Source: UBA7236 sp964463165
GTDB lineage: Bacteria; Bacteroidota; Bacteroidia; Chitinophagales; BACL12
Direction: 5' to 3'
NCBI GenBank assembly: GCA_964463165.1
Contig: CAYXBK010000001.1
Coordinates: 1 to 64,000 of the forward strand
Length of the DNA stretch: 64,000 nt
Shown here in pieces: positions 52,578 through 62,326 of this stretch. The number at the start of each line of letters is the position of its first letter. The first letter of the stretch is position 1. A model generated the notes under the pieces. It searched no databases and was not told where the DNA came from. It saw nothing but the letters and a program-made list of their open reading frames with translations. The translations under genes and the position numbers were made by a program.

Positions 52578-54254
52578 TTAATTAATAACCACAACATTTG
52601 AAAAAGATTTTTGATCGTTTGCTACTTTTATATAAAAGATCCCTTTGCCAAATTGAGACAAATCAATCTCAGTTGATTTTCCTTCAAATTGATACGTAGC
52701 AATCAATTGGCCGAGACAATCAAAAATTTCGATTTTCGGTTTAATTTTAAAATATTCGTTTAATTCAACATTTATAATCCCGCCGCTGGGATTTGGATAA
52801 ATACTAACGGGCTCAACGGAGAATTCTATCATTACTTCATCATTTTCGAGACGCGGAACAGGACAAATAATGTTTTCACCGAAGTTTAAATTGGACGGAC
52901 TTGTTGTCATTGTCGTTTCATCTGTATCAGCTGCATTTGTAAAAGTGTCTATTTCCTCATCAAAATCAAATTGGACAAGATCCGGAGTTTCTGTAGTCTC
53001 ACAACCTACTTCACCGTCTGATGTGAAAACAGTTAATACCGCACCGAAAAAGTTTGTGGTTGCATAATCATGAGTGAATCCAACTACCCGTGTAAAAGAA
53101 CCTGAAACATGTAAAGCATCAGGATGTGTGGCGCCATTATCTATTTCAAAAGGATATCTCTGTGTCCATGTTGGGTTACCATTAAGATCCATGTTCATCA
53201 AAAATGCGTCCTCTAAATTATCATCACCATTGGGTCCCGAATGACTGCCCAGGCACATCAAACTACTGGAATTAGTTTCTTTTATTGAGTGCCATCTTCC
53301 GTCAAACGCATCTCCAAAATCGTATCGGGTTTCAAAAATGTTGCCCAGCCCATCTCCCGCCGTAAGGGCTTTTACAACATAAAGATGTGGGAAAGCGCCT
53401 GCGGAGTTTTGAACCCCATCATCATCACCCATAACAAGCATGTACACACATTTACCGACTTGGACCAAATCTACTCCATACATTCTCGCATCATAACCTG
53501 TTCCACCTCCTGAAATTGATGGCGTAATATAATAACGCTTTCCTAATTGGTTAAATGATGCATCCCACTTTGTAATAACGGGTCTATGACCAGTTATTGC
53601 CGCATCTAAAGGGGTGAAACGTGCAGCTGTATGGAAAGTTGTCCCATTACCTATAATAGAATAATAAGTATCAGATGAATTTGTGTGATCAATATCATTT
53701 ACGGAGGTTAAAGCACCTGATGTGCGATCTACTTGCATGATTAAAGCATCCTGGGCACCGGATGAAGGACTATTCTGTCCGACTACGATAAAAGGGCCGG
53801 TTCCCGTTGGTTCTAAAACTCTCGTAAATAATGATGATGTATTTTCATATCGGTTTAAAAATGTAAGAGTCCCACTTGAATAATTAAATCGTAAGATAAA
53901 AGCATTGGTATTGTGATCAGTCGTAGAAATATCTCTGTAACCTGCCACAACAACGCTGTTATCAGCATCTACGATCATGGACGTAACAATAGGCCTCACA
54001 GTGCCATCAAGATAAGGTATACGCCAGCTGGAAATAAAATCACCATTTGGTCTAATCTTCATTAATAAGATATCATTTCCAACTGTTCCTGCAATCATAA
54101 AACGCGGATGAACCCCTCCAACATCACAAAGTTGAATAGCAGCAAATCTGACCGGTAAATTTTCAGTAGAGACTGAGTATCTTATTAATGTTTGTGCATT
54201 GGCTTGAATAATTGAAACAAGACAAACCAGAAATACTAAATAGGCTTTTTTCAT
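52578..54254 (-). CDS. T9SS-secreted propeller protein
   Basis: 558 aa with signal peptide (residues 1-20, QANAQ). The repeated pattern VVVAGYRDISTTDHNTNAFILRFN, DALIMQVDRTSGALTSVND and DAFLMNMDLNGNPTWTQRY matches SBBP-type beta-propeller repeats. The sorting tail is IYPNPSGGIINV...SFSNVVVIN. A Thr/Asp/Glu-rich linker (about 430-470) precedes the tail. The start ATG is 231-264 nt from the AACTGTG repeat pair at 54485, and a single AACTGTG half-site lies at 54292-54298. Confidence 0.87.
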   Translation of the reverse strand: MKKAYLVFLVCLVSIIQANAQTLIRYSVSTENLPVRFAAIQLCDVGGVHPRFMIAGTVGNDILLMKIRPNGDFISSWRIPYLDGTVRPIVTSMIVDADNSVVVAGYRDISTTDHNTNAFILRFNYSSGTLTFLNRYENTSSLFTRVLEPTGTGPFIVVGQNSPSSGAQDALIMQVDRTSGALTSVNDIDHTNSSDTYYSIIGNGTTFHTAARFTPLDAAITGHRPVITKWDASFNQLGKRYYITPSISGGGTGYDARMYGVDLVQVGKCVYMLVMGDDDGVQNSAGAFPHLYVVKALTAGDGLGNIFETRYDFGDAFDGRWHSIKETNSSSLMCLGSHSGPNGDDNLEDAFLMNMDLNGNPTWTQRYPFEIDNGATHPDALHVSGSFTRVVGFTHDYATTNFFGAVLTVFTSDGEVGCETTETPDLVQFDFDEEIDTFTNAADTDETTMTTSPSNLNFGENIICPVPRLENDEVMIEFSVEPVSIYPNPSGGIINVELNEYFKIKPKIEIFDCLGQLIATYQFEGKSTEIDLSQFGKGIFYIKVANDQKSFSNVVVIN

Positions 54255-54587
54255 GTTAAATTTATTGAATGGTTAAATAATGTAAAAAATGAACTGTGTT
54301 GAAATAAAAATAAGTATAACCCTATTGAGTCGGATTTATGTAAAAGTTTGTTATGAAATGCTGCAAAATCAGACGAGGCAATTCAATGCGTTAAATAGAT
54401 ACCTGTAAATTGAAAATTTTATTTTATTTGATTTTGAAATGCACACCCAAATAAACATTTAACTCTTTAATAAAAGAGCCCTTTTTCATAACTGTGCATA
54501 TTTAATTCATAACTGTGCTTTTTAAAATATAATAGTTAGCTATTCGACTATATAATTATTATTTAACAATTAAAACCAATAAAGGTT
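54255..54587. other. 333-nt divergent control region
   Basis: AT-rich gap between a minus-strand T9SS gene and the plus-strand Hsp20 gene. It contains an AACTGTG half-site (54292-54298) and the paired repeat at 54485-54518. No gene is supported. No TAnnTTTG box is obvious for either gene, suggesting activator-dependent or alternative-sigma promoters. Confidence 0.6.
54485..54518. promoter_or_regulatory. predicted LytTR operator, two identical 13-nt repeats at 21-nt period
   Basis: TTCATAACTGTGC occurs at 54485-54497 and 54506-54518 (period 21 nt, two helix turns). On the opposite strand the core reads ACAGTTATG, close to AgrA-type LytTR half-sites. It lies 70-103 nt before the Hsp20 ATG, a usual activator position. 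Confidence 0.6.
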
Positions 54588-54983
54588 ATGTATTACAATG
54601 AAACAAGTGCCGCAAAAGGCACCTACGGAAGCGGTCAACGGCAGTCGCTTTACCGTGCTATGGAAAGAGCCGCCGTTAACATTTACCGCACCGAAACCAG
54701 TTATGAAATGCTGGTATTTGCACCGGGACGCATCAAGGAACATTTCACGGTTGATCTGGATGGTAACGAATTAACAGTTACCTATCGTCCGCCGGAAGGT
54801 TTTCCAAGGCCGGACTGGATCCGAAGAGAATACAGCCGCGGTGGATTTACCAGGAGTTTTACACTCGGTGCAACAATTGATGCGAAAGCGATCACTGCAA
54901 AATATGAAGATGGAGTTCTTCATATTCATTTGCCTTTACTGGCCGGCCAGGAAAATCCGAAACAGCAGATCGCAATTCTTTAA
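54588..54983 (+). CDS. Hsp20 / alpha-crystallin small heat-shock protein
   Basis: 131 aa. The alpha-crystallin domain runs from about residue 35 (YRTETSYEMLVFAPGRIKEHFTVDLDGNELTV) to 120 (GFTRSFTLGATIDAKAITAKYEDGVLHIHLPL), ending in the IAIL tail that has the I-x-I/L oligomer motif. It binds unfolding proteins without ATP. The predicted LytTR repeat upstream ties it to the neighbouring sensor system, by inference. Confidence 0.9.
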   Translation: MYYNETSAAKGTYGSGQRQSLYRAMERAAVNIYRTETSYEMLVFAPGRIKEHFTVDLDGNELTVTYRPPEGFPRPDWIRREYSRGGFTRSFTLGATIDAKAITAKYEDGVLHIHLPLLAGQENPKQQIAIL

Positions 54984-54998
54984 TTTTTTTTAATCAAA

Positions 54999-55036
54999 AG
55001 AAAGGCTGCATAATTTCGTGCAGCCTTTTTATTTTT
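54999..55036. terminator. bidirectional terminator between Hsp20 and the 1108-aa gene
   Basis: AAAGGCTGCA (55001-55010) pairs with TGCAGCCTTT (55019-55028), 8-nt loop, T run on the plus side and A run on the other. Both converging genes can use it. Confidence 0.9.
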
Positions 55037-55046
55037 CAGAATTAAA

Positions 55047-58000
55047 TCATTTACTTATGATCAATTGTCTTTTCATCAACTGATCAGCATTAATTATTTC
55101 TACAAAATAATTTCCTGATGGAAGGAATGAAATATCATAATGCAGTGTATTCAAATTCTGAGGGCGATCAGAAAAAACAATTCTTCCGGCCAAATCCGAA
55201 ATAATTAAATTTTCAACATTATTTAAATCATGCAATTCAATTGTTATCTCATTTTGTGCCGGATTCGGGTATAAAATAATATGATTTTCAGAATTCAGAT
55301 CTTCAATACCCTGACAAACAGTTACTTCAATTTCATCAGTCGCCGTTGCTGAACAACCCATCGCATCGGTATAAGTATAGCTGATGAAATGTGTGCCGAG
55401 ACCAGCTGCAAATGGATCGAAAACATCACCGGTAACACCATCACCGGAATACATTCCTCCGGCAGGGCTTCCCTCTGTTAATGTATAAGTTCCCGCATCT
55501 TGACATATTGTTGCCGGAATTAAATCGAATGCAGTTTCTGGTAATGGATAAATTTCAATAGTGATTGCATCTGTATCCGAACAACCAAAATCATTTGTTA
55601 CAATTACCGAGTAGGTGCCGCTCTCACTTATTTGTATTTCCGGTGTTGTTTCATCCGTATTCCATTCATAAGTAGAAGACGGAGTTGTTGCGTCCAGAAT
55701 AAAAATACCACCTTCACAATATGCAGTATCCGCCCCGAGATCAACAAACGGAACAGGTAAAATTGTTGCATTTAATGCATCATAAACCGAACATCCAAAA
55801 TCATTTGTAACTGTAACGCCAAATGTTCCTTCGGAATTAATTTCAATTTCCTGAGTAGTTTCACCTGTTGTCCATACATAATCATCGCCCGGATTTTCTG
55901 CATCCAGAATTACAGAAGTGTTTTCGCAAAATTCAATGTCAGAACCGAGGTTCAATATTGGAGATGGATTTATAGTGATTACCACATGATCGGATTCGGA
56001 ACAACCATAAATATTTGTAACAACTACGCCATAATCACCGGATGCTGTTACTTCAATCGTTTGGGTGTTATCACCGGTTGTCCAGTCAAAATCAGCACCT
56101 GTATTTTCTGCGTCAAGAAGAATTATATCTCCTGCACATGCGGTAATGTCATCTCCCAGATCCACCACAGGTACCGGAAGTGCAGTTAAAGTTACATCGT
56201 CGGACGAAATACAACCGGCAGCGTTCGTAACTTCAACAGAATAAATTCCGGATTCTGAAACAGTAATTTCCTGTGTAATTGCTCCGGTACTCCATACATA
56301 ATCTGCTCCCGGATTTCCAGCATCGAGAATTAAATCTTCATTTGCACAAAAACTCAGCGCATCACCCAGATCAACAACAGGATTTGCATTTATGGTAACT
56401 GTAACGATATCATTATCTGTGCATCCGTTATCACTAGTTACAACAACGCCATAATTTCCCGAACTTGTTACATTTATTGTTTGCGTAACTGCACCCGTAT
56501 TCCATGCATATGTTGCGCCCGGATTTTCAGCATCCAGCACAACTGTTTCACCTGAACAGACAGAAATATCTGCACCAAGATCAACCACCGGAGGAGGATA
56601 TGCATCTATATGAATTATATCCGAAGCAGTGCATCCGGATGCATCTGTAATTGTTACGGAATAATTCCCTGCAATTGTAACATTTAATGTTTGTGTTGTT
56701 GCACCTGTGTTCCACAAATAAGTTGCGCCCGGATTTTCGGCATCCAGTAATATGGAATTGCCTGCGCAAAATCCTGCATCCGGGCCTAAATCAACAACCG
56801 GATTATTTATAGATAAATGTGTGATGATAATACTGTCGCAACCTTCCACCGGATCGAAATAATCATAATAATCACCGGGCTCGGTTTGAAATGCACCGCC
56901 TGCAAAATAACTTTCTCCCTCACAAATTGCAACGTTTATATTTATATTGTATACCGTACAGTATTTCGCAAGAAATCCATCCCATCCTGTAAATGCAGAA
57001 TTTAAATTTGTTGTGCCGGGACCGGGATCAAAATCTACATTCCCGTCAAAAAATCCTGTTATTATTTCTGATCCCGTATTATCAAATTCCATTGTATACG
57101 ACCAGTCGCCATTCGGACCGCCGATTTTTTCTGCTGTAGAAAATAATCCATCCGAATTTAAAACTAATCTGAATATATCCGTGCCGCCGTTTGATGTGAG
57201 ATTAAATGCAGTTCCGGAAGGATCAAAATCTGTTGTTTGTTCAAATGGTCCGGTTATATGTATATTTCCCGTTACATCTGCATTTAATCCTGTCACCTGC
57301 TGAAATCCTAATCCACCAACTGTTTTTGCCCATATAAATGTGCCGTCATTATTTAATTTTATAATAAATGCATCTACATAACCTGCTGAAATTAAATTTG
57401 AAATTCCTCCATCGGGATTTGCATCCATTGTTCCCTGATAAAATCCGCCGACAATAATTCCTGACGAAACCGGATCGTATGCTAATGCGGTTCCCTGCTC
57501 ATCACTTGCGCCTGAAAATTTTCCTGCCCACAAATAATTTCCATCGCTGTCGAGTTTTAAAATAAATGCATCTGAACTGAAACCGGATGCAGTTAAATTA
57601 TGCGTTGCAGGTCCCGGATCAAAATCCACAGTGTTCCAGAATAAACCCGTGATATAAATATTATCTGCCGGATCAATCATGAGTGCATTTCCATATGCAG
57701 ATGCCATTAAAATTGCATTCTGAAAAATACCATTTGCATCCAGTTCAACAAGAAAATCGCTGCCACTCACACCTGCAGTTAAATTAAATGTGCCCACGCC
57801 GGGATTAAAATCAACTGTATTTTGAAAATACCCATGTACAAAAACATGATCGGCAGCATTGAGATCAAAACCATAGGATTGCTCGGTTCCTGTTCCCCCG
57901 AATTTTGCCGCCCATTGCAGATTTCCGTCTGCATCATATTTACCGCAAAACACATCATCGGATCCTGATGAAACAAGATTTGTTGTGCCCGGCCCCGGAT

Positions 58001-58373
58001 CCATATCAATTGTTCCATTAAAATAACCGAATATATACGGATCGCCGTTTGAATCAAGTACCAATTTATAACAGCCACCGAATAATGTTCCGCCGATTTG
58101 TTTTGCCCATATCAATTCACCGGAAGAATTCAATTTGATCAATGCAAAATCCAGCGACCCTGCCGAATTAAAATTTACTGTGCCCGGTCCCGGGTCTGCA
58201 TCCAGGTCGTCATAAAAATTACTTATCGTATACAGGTTGCCGCTGTTGTCTGATACAGCTCCATTATTGATTTGTGAATCGTTGCCGTGAAATTGTTTCG
58301 CCAGCACAAGACTTTGTGCATGTATGAAAGGAGAAGTAACACTGCAGAATAATACAAGTAGAAATTTGTGCAT
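55047..58373 (-). CDS. large T9SS-secreted protein with SBBP propeller and six Ig-like repeats
   Basis: 1108 aa with signal peptide (residues 1-19, FIHAQ). Residues about 20-470 are SBBP-type propeller repeats (FALIKLNSSGELIWAKQIGG, DAFILKLDSDGNYLWAGKFSG). Then six repeats of about 70 aa start with VDLGxD-xxxC and include YxWxTGxxTQ and a second Cys near the end (D-x-x-G-C): Ig/PKD-like modules, probably with one disulfide each. A divergent seventh module precedes the sorting tail (ILYPNPAQNEITI...MKRQLIISK). Long repeat-rich T9SS cargo is typical of surface adhesins. A LytTR operator lies 197-224 nt upstream. Confidence 0.88.
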   Translation of the reverse strand: MHKFLLVLFCSVTSPFIHAQSLVLAKQFHGNDSQINNGAVSDNSGNLYTISNFYDDLDADPGPGTVNFNSAGSLDFALIKLNSSGELIWAKQIGGTLFGGCYKLVLDSNGDPYIFGYFNGTIDMDPGPGTTNLVSSGSDDVFCGKYDADGNLQWAAKFGGTGTEQSYGFDLNAADHVFVHGYFQNTVDFNPGVGTFNLTAGVSGSDFLVELDANGIFQNAILMASAYGNALMIDPADNIYITGLFWNTVDFDPGPATHNLTASGFSSDAFILKLDSDGNYLWAGKFSGASDEQGTALAYDPVSSGIIVGGFYQGTMDANPDGGISNLISAGYVDAFIIKLNNDGTFIWAKTVGGLGFQQVTGLNADVTGNIHITGPFEQTTDFDPSGTAFNLTSNGGTDIFRLVLNSDGLFSTAEKIGGPNGDWSYTMEFDNTGSEIITGFFDGNVDFDPGPGTTNLNSAFTGWDGFLAKYCTVYNININVAICEGESYFAGGAFQTEPGDYYDYFDPVEGCDSIIITHLSINNPVVDLGPDAGFCAGNSILLDAENPGATYLWNTGATTQTLNVTIAGNYSVTITDASGCTASDIIHIDAYPPPVVDLGADISVCSGETVVLDAENPGATYAWNTGAVTQTINVTSSGNYGVVVTSDNGCTDNDIVTVTINANPVVDLGDALSFCANEDLILDAGNPGADYVWSTGAITQEITVSESGIYSVEVTNAAGCISSDDVTLTALPVPVVDLGDDITACAGDIILLDAENTGADFDWTTGDNTQTIEVTASGDYGVVVTNIYGCSESDHVVITINPSPILNLGSDIEFCENTSVILDAENPGDDYVWTTGETTQEIEINSEGTFGVTVTNDFGCSVYDALNATILPVPFVDLGADTAYCEGGIFILDATTPSSTYEWNTDETTPEIQISESGTYSVIVTNDFGCSDTDAITIEIYPLPETAFDLIPATICQDAGTYTLTEGSPAGGMYSGDGVTGDVFDPFAAGLGTHFISYTYTDAMGCSATATDEIEVTVCQGIEDLNSENHIILYPNPAQNEITIELHDLNNVENLIISDLAGRIVFSDRPQNLNTLHYDISFLPSGNYFVEIINADQLMKRQLIISK

Positions 58374-58435
58374 ATTTCAAATGAATGAGGTGAAAAGATA
58401 TTTCCGGCAGCCAAATACGGTGCCATAAATAAAAC

Positions 58436-58465
58436 AACCGGCCCAAGATTGAGGAGCCGGTTTTA
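58436..58465 (-). terminator. terminator of the LytTR/histidine kinase operon
   Basis: AACCGGC (58436-58442) pairs with GCCGGTT (58456-58462); T-rich on the minus strand afterwards. It lies 135 nt past the regulator stop and before the adhesin gene promoter. Confidence 0.7.
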
Positions 58466-58486
58466 TAATGAAAGGGATTTTGGTAA

Positions 58487-58522
58487 CCTGCAGGTATCGT
58501 GCATGGGCAGTCCTGCAGGTAT
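58487..58522. repeat. direct repeat CCTGCAGGTAT x2
   Basis: CCTGCAGGTAT at 58487-58497 and 58512-58522, 25 nt apart. Each contains the palindrome CCTGCAGG. They sit between the predicted LytTR operator and the adhesin gene start. Confidence 0.7.
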
Positions 58523-58569
58523 GCACCAAAGAACGTTCAAATATGGGCAGATTGTGAGGAGATATTCGC

Positions 58570-58597
58570 AACTGTGTTGTTTTACTTTATAACTGTG
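58570..58597. promoter_or_regulatory. predicted LytTR operator, AACTGTG pair at 21-nt period
   Basis: AACTGTG at 58570-58576 and 58591-58597, with TTCGC and TTTAT before them; same core, flank type and period as at 54485. It lies just after the LytTR gene stop and upstream of the adhesin gene. Confidence 0.55.
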
Positions 58598-58600
58598 TAT

Positions 58601-59335
58601 TTAAGACGGCATCAATTTTTCAAAAAACTCTGCTTTTTTTCTGACCGAAACATTTATTGAAGTACCGTCGCTCATAATTACATATCCGCCGCGGCCTTTG
58701 ATATATTTTTTAACGTATGCAATATTTACCATATGGCTGTGATGAATGCGATGAAATCCGAATGATTCGAGTTGCGCTTCAAATGAATGGAGATTACCCG
58801 AAACAAGCAATTTGCTTTTATCCTGCATATAAAACCACGTATAACTATCCTCCGCTTCGCAGCGCATGATCTCGCTTACATCTACAAATTCAAACCCGTC
58901 GGAAGTCGGGAGCGGCAGAATCGTATTTTTTGTATTGTCCTGATTTTGCATGGATGCATATTTCGCAGAAATTTTTTCGCGGATGCGCATTTCCGCTTTT
59001 TGAAAAGCTGCAGCAATTTCTTTTTCGGTAAATGGCTTTAAAACATAATCCACTGCGTTTACCCTGAAGGCATCCACCGCATAATTTGCATGTGCCGTTG
59101 TAAATATTACTTCAAAGTTTTTAATATGAAATGCCTCCAGCAATTCAAATCCGTTTTTACCGGGCATTTCTACATCCAGAAAAATAATATCGGGTAATTC
59201 TTTTGTTATTAATTGTAAAGCCGCATCTGCACTTGTGGCTATACCTGCAATATTTGCCTGTTTGCAGTTGCGTTCAAGTGCAATTTTAATCGACTCACAA
59301 CTTTTTATTTCATCATCAATAATGATCACTTTCAT
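58601..59335 (-). CDS. LytTR response regulator
   Basis: 244 aa. Receiver domain 1-120 with D54 (IIFLDVEMPG) as phosphoacceptor, acidic D7/D8 and K100 (YVLKPF). LytTR DNA-binding domain 142-240 (FEFVDVSEIMRCEAEDSYTWF, HSHMVNIAYVKKY). LytTR proteins bind two direct repeats about 21 nt apart. The kinase gene upstream ends 8 nt before the start, so they form one operon and one signalling pair. Confidence 0.95.
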   Translation of the reverse strand: MKVIIIDDEIKSCESIKIALERNCKQANIAGIATSADAALQLITKELPDIIFLDVEMPGKNGFELLEAFHIKNFEVIFTTAHANYAVDAFRVNAVDYVLKPFTEKEIAAAFQKAEMRIREKISAKYASMQNQDNTKNTILPLPTSDGFEFVDVSEIMRCEAEDSYTWFYMQDKSKLLVSGNLHSFEAQLESFGFHRIHHSHMVNIAYVKKYIKGRGGYVIMSDGTSINVSVRKKAEFFEKLMPS

Positions 59336-59343
59336 AAAATTCT

Positions 59344-62235
59344 TTATTTCAGAGGTATGCGAATCAGCACTTTTGTTCCATGCATTTCCGGATCTTCATC
59401 CTGTTTGTCTGCAATTGAAAAAGTAATATGCAGATGGTATAATTCATTCATTGCCTGAATTCTTGATTTGGATAAATTTAAACCTTTTGAATTATGCTTT
59501 CTGCCGGCGTTCAGTTTTTGGGATGCGTGCATGCCGATCCCGTTATCATCAATCACACAAAATAACGATTTATCTGCTGTATAAAATTGTATTTTAAGAT
59601 TTCCTTTTTCGTTTTCAAGATGTTTCATTCCATGGATGATCGCATTTTCAATATGGGGCTGCAGAATTTGAGACGGGATTTCAATTTCAGAAGGCACTTC
59701 ATCCGACTTTATAATCGAATATCCGAACTTATCTTCAAAGCGCAATTGTTCGAGCGAGAGATAATTATCAAGGTAATCGATCTCGTCTGCAAGGCGCACA
59801 AAATTTTGCGTCGAGAAATCGAGTGTTTTGCGCACCAGTTTTGAAAAATCAGATAAATATTTCTGTGCAGCATCAAAATCATGGATAATATTAAAATGCT
59901 GAATTGAATTCAACGCATTGAAAATAAAATGCGGGTTCATCTGGGCACGAATGGCGGATAATTTTAGTTCGGTTATCTGCATTTCAACTGCATGCCTTGC
60001 CTGTTCTTTTTTGCGGAGCAGGCCAAGGCGGTAGTTCACGATGAGATAGATCAGCCCGGTTGTAAGCAGGAACATTAAAATTTTAAAATAAATCGTTTGC
60101 CAGAAAGCTGCCTGAATGGCAAATGATACAGCTGCCGGGTAGGCACTTTTATTTCCTCTGCCGTCGTGTGCGATCACTTCAAAAGTATATTTACCCGGCC
60201 GTAAATTGGAATAGTTGATACCCGTTTGAAAAGTGGTATCCCAATCTTCGCCTGCACCTTTCAGACGGTAGGTGAAAAAAAGCGGTTCCTCGCTGTTGAA
60301 TGAGATGCCTGTATATTCGAGATGCAAATCATTTTCATCATACCTGAATTCCAAAGGTTGATTTTTATCCGGTATGCTGAAAGATTTTCCGTTAAAATTC
60401 GTGATGGCAACCGGAATGGAGATTTTTTTTCCTTCCGCATGAATTTTTATCAGGGAGATTCCCGCATTTGTTCCTACATAGGCGATATCACCTGAAACAA
60501 AAACCGAATAGGTGGAATTTGACAAAAGCCCGTCTGTTTTGGAATAATTTCGCACCCGTTTTACTTCATCCGTTTGAGAGTCAAATACAATTTCAACCAA
60601 CCCATCGGCGGTACAGGTCAAAATATGATCTGCATCATCAATAAATAAATCTCTGCAGAGGTTACTTGTCATCCCGTTTGCGGTAGTAACTGAAACAAGT
60701 TTTTCGTTGTGGTAGATCAGAATTCCATTATTATAGGTAGCGAGCACGATTGCTCCGTTTTTTAAAAAACGTATTGCTGAAATCCGCGAATGTAAATCAA
60801 TATTATACCAGCTTGCCGACTGCATTTTATTATGCTGATATTGATACAAACTGTCGAGTGTTGCAAACCAGAGGTTTCCCTGCTGATCGAATTGTGATGC
60901 CAGCACTCGTTTCCGGATAATTGTATCTCCGGGCGTTAAATCTGCATGCATGAAATTTCCGAAACCGGAAGAGCCTGAGAATAATTTATCATTGTTCCAG
61001 CTCACCGATTTTAAAATTGCTATTATAGGCGTTTTTTCCATCCGCCCGTCCATTTGAATTTTGTAATAACCACTAGCGGCGGTGACAAATAAATAATCGT
61101 TAACGGGGTGTATATTGAGAATTTTATGATAATTGAATTCACGTGTGATCGCCGGTAATGTTTGGATGATCGCATTGTTCCTCAATAAAAATATATTTCC
61201 TTTTTCGGTTCCAGCGGCAATTGTTGAATCATTGACAGCTGCAAATGTAAGTACAGCGCCTGTCTCCGGCACATCTTTAAAGTCAAATGAAATGCATTTA
61301 GCGGCAGGCAGAAAATAAACCCCGTCATCTATTGTTGTGATCCATACATCTTTATTGCGGCTCAGGTAAAGGCTCGAAATATTTTTTCCCTTTAAATAAA
61401 CCGGCCCCGTATGATTAAATGCAGTATCTGTAAAAACAAAGCCATTATCTGTTGCAACAATATATGTTGAATCATCGAATTTGCAAATTGCAGATACGCC
61501 GGCATAAAATTGAATTCTGCGCTCGAGTGTAAATGATTTTGGAAGATCGAACTGGTATTCGACTATTAATTTGGAGTGATTGAACATGTACACCCGGTTA
61601 CCGAAAATTACATTTTTGTTGAACATGTAAATGGAATCGAATGCATTATTCTCAATTGTAATTTGTAAAGGATTACTTTCAGTATCAAAAAATTTTGAAG
61701 CATTCAGGATATAGACTTTCCCGTTCGATTCAACAATGTTATTCAGCGGATTGCCGTCTCTCTCAGGCAAGTCAGGGCAATAAACCGAATCCTTTGTTAT
61801 TTTGATTGTACTTGAAATGCCGGATATCCAGATTGTGCCGTCAGCAGTCTCTAAAAAATTATCATATACAAAAGATTTCGGCGCATATTTAAGCAAACGT
61901 GAATTTGTGGAATTATATATTTTATTATTTTCCAGGTAAGCGATTGGGGAATTGTAACAATTGATCCATATCCGGTTTTTTTTGTCGCACCAAACATGCA
62001 ATACTTCATTGTCGGGCAGTCCGTCGGCAGTTGTAAATTGTTTATAATGATAACCGTCGAAACGCACAAGGCCGTTGTCAGTACCAAACCAGATAAATCC
62101 GGTTGCATCTTCAACAGCTGTATAAATGGTTGAACCCGGCAACCCGTCGGCGATTGTAAAATGCCTGTAGTTAAAGTCCTGGGTGAACCCGCACCTGCAG
62201 AGGAAAAATAAAAGGAGAGAGAGAAAGAATCTCAT
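59344..62235 (-). CDS. sensor histidine kinase with N-terminal propeller
   Basis: 963 aa. Signal peptide 1-18, then Reg_prop blades (GFIWFGTDNGLVRFDG, RIWINCYNSP, LWFATLDSLYQY), Y_Y_Y domain (about 640-710, EYTGISFNSEEPLFFTYRLKG), one membrane helix (about 720-745), coiled linker, LytS-type kinase core with H769 in MNPHFIFNALNSIQHF, and an ATP lid (IENAIIHGMKH, DDNGIGM). The periplasmic propeller should sense an extracellular ligand, perhaps a glycan or peptide. It signals to the adjacent LytTR protein. Confidence 0.94.
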   Translation of the reverse strand: MRFFLSLLLFFLCRCGFTQDFNYRHFTIADGLPGSTIYTAVEDATGFIWFGTDNGLVRFDGYHYKQFTTADGLPDNEVLHVWCDKKNRIWINCYNSPIAYLENNKIYNSTNSRLLKYAPKSFVYDNFLETADGTIWISGISSTIKITKDSVYCPDLPERDGNPLNNIVESNGKVYILNASKFFDTESNPLQITIENNAFDSIYMFNKNVIFGNRVYMFNHSKLIVEYQFDLPKSFTLERRIQFYAGVSAICKFDDSTYIVATDNGFVFTDTAFNHTGPVYLKGKNISSLYLSRNKDVWITTIDDGVYFLPAAKCISFDFKDVPETGAVLTFAAVNDSTIAAGTEKGNIFLLRNNAIIQTLPAITREFNYHKILNIHPVNDYLFVTAASGYYKIQMDGRMEKTPIIAILKSVSWNNDKLFSGSSGFGNFMHADLTPGDTIIRKRVLASQFDQQGNLWFATLDSLYQYQHNKMQSASWYNIDLHSRISAIRFLKNGAIVLATYNNGILIYHNEKLVSVTTANGMTSNLCRDLFIDDADHILTCTADGLVEIVFDSQTDEVKRVRNYSKTDGLLSNSTYSVFVSGDIAYVGTNAGISLIKIHAEGKKISIPVAITNFNGKSFSIPDKNQPLEFRYDENDLHLEYTGISFNSEEPLFFTYRLKGAGEDWDTTFQTGINYSNLRPGKYTFEVIAHDGRGNKSAYPAAVSFAIQAAFWQTIYFKILMFLLTTGLIYLIVNYRLGLLRKKEQARHAVEMQITELKLSAIRAQMNPHFIFNALNSIQHFNIIHDFDAAQKYLSDFSKLVRKTLDFSTQNFVRLADEIDYLDNYLSLEQLRFEDKFGYSIIKSDEVPSEIEIPSQILQPHIENAIIHGMKHLENEKGNLKIQFYTADKSLFCVIDDNGIGMHASQKLNAGRKHNSKGLNLSKSRIQAMNELYHLHITFSIADKQDEDPEMHGTKVLIRIPLK

Positions 62236-62326
62236 AATAAAAAGCCGCAGATATTTTCAATTCACCGGGACTGTAAATTAAAAATAAAAGGATGCGGAAA
62301 GATTGTGTTTTTAGTGATGATATAAA

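Noticed and set aside
54292..54298. Single AACTGTG near the 558-aa gene as a full LytTR operator
   Set aside because: No partner at 20-22 nt on either side; kept only as a possible half-site.
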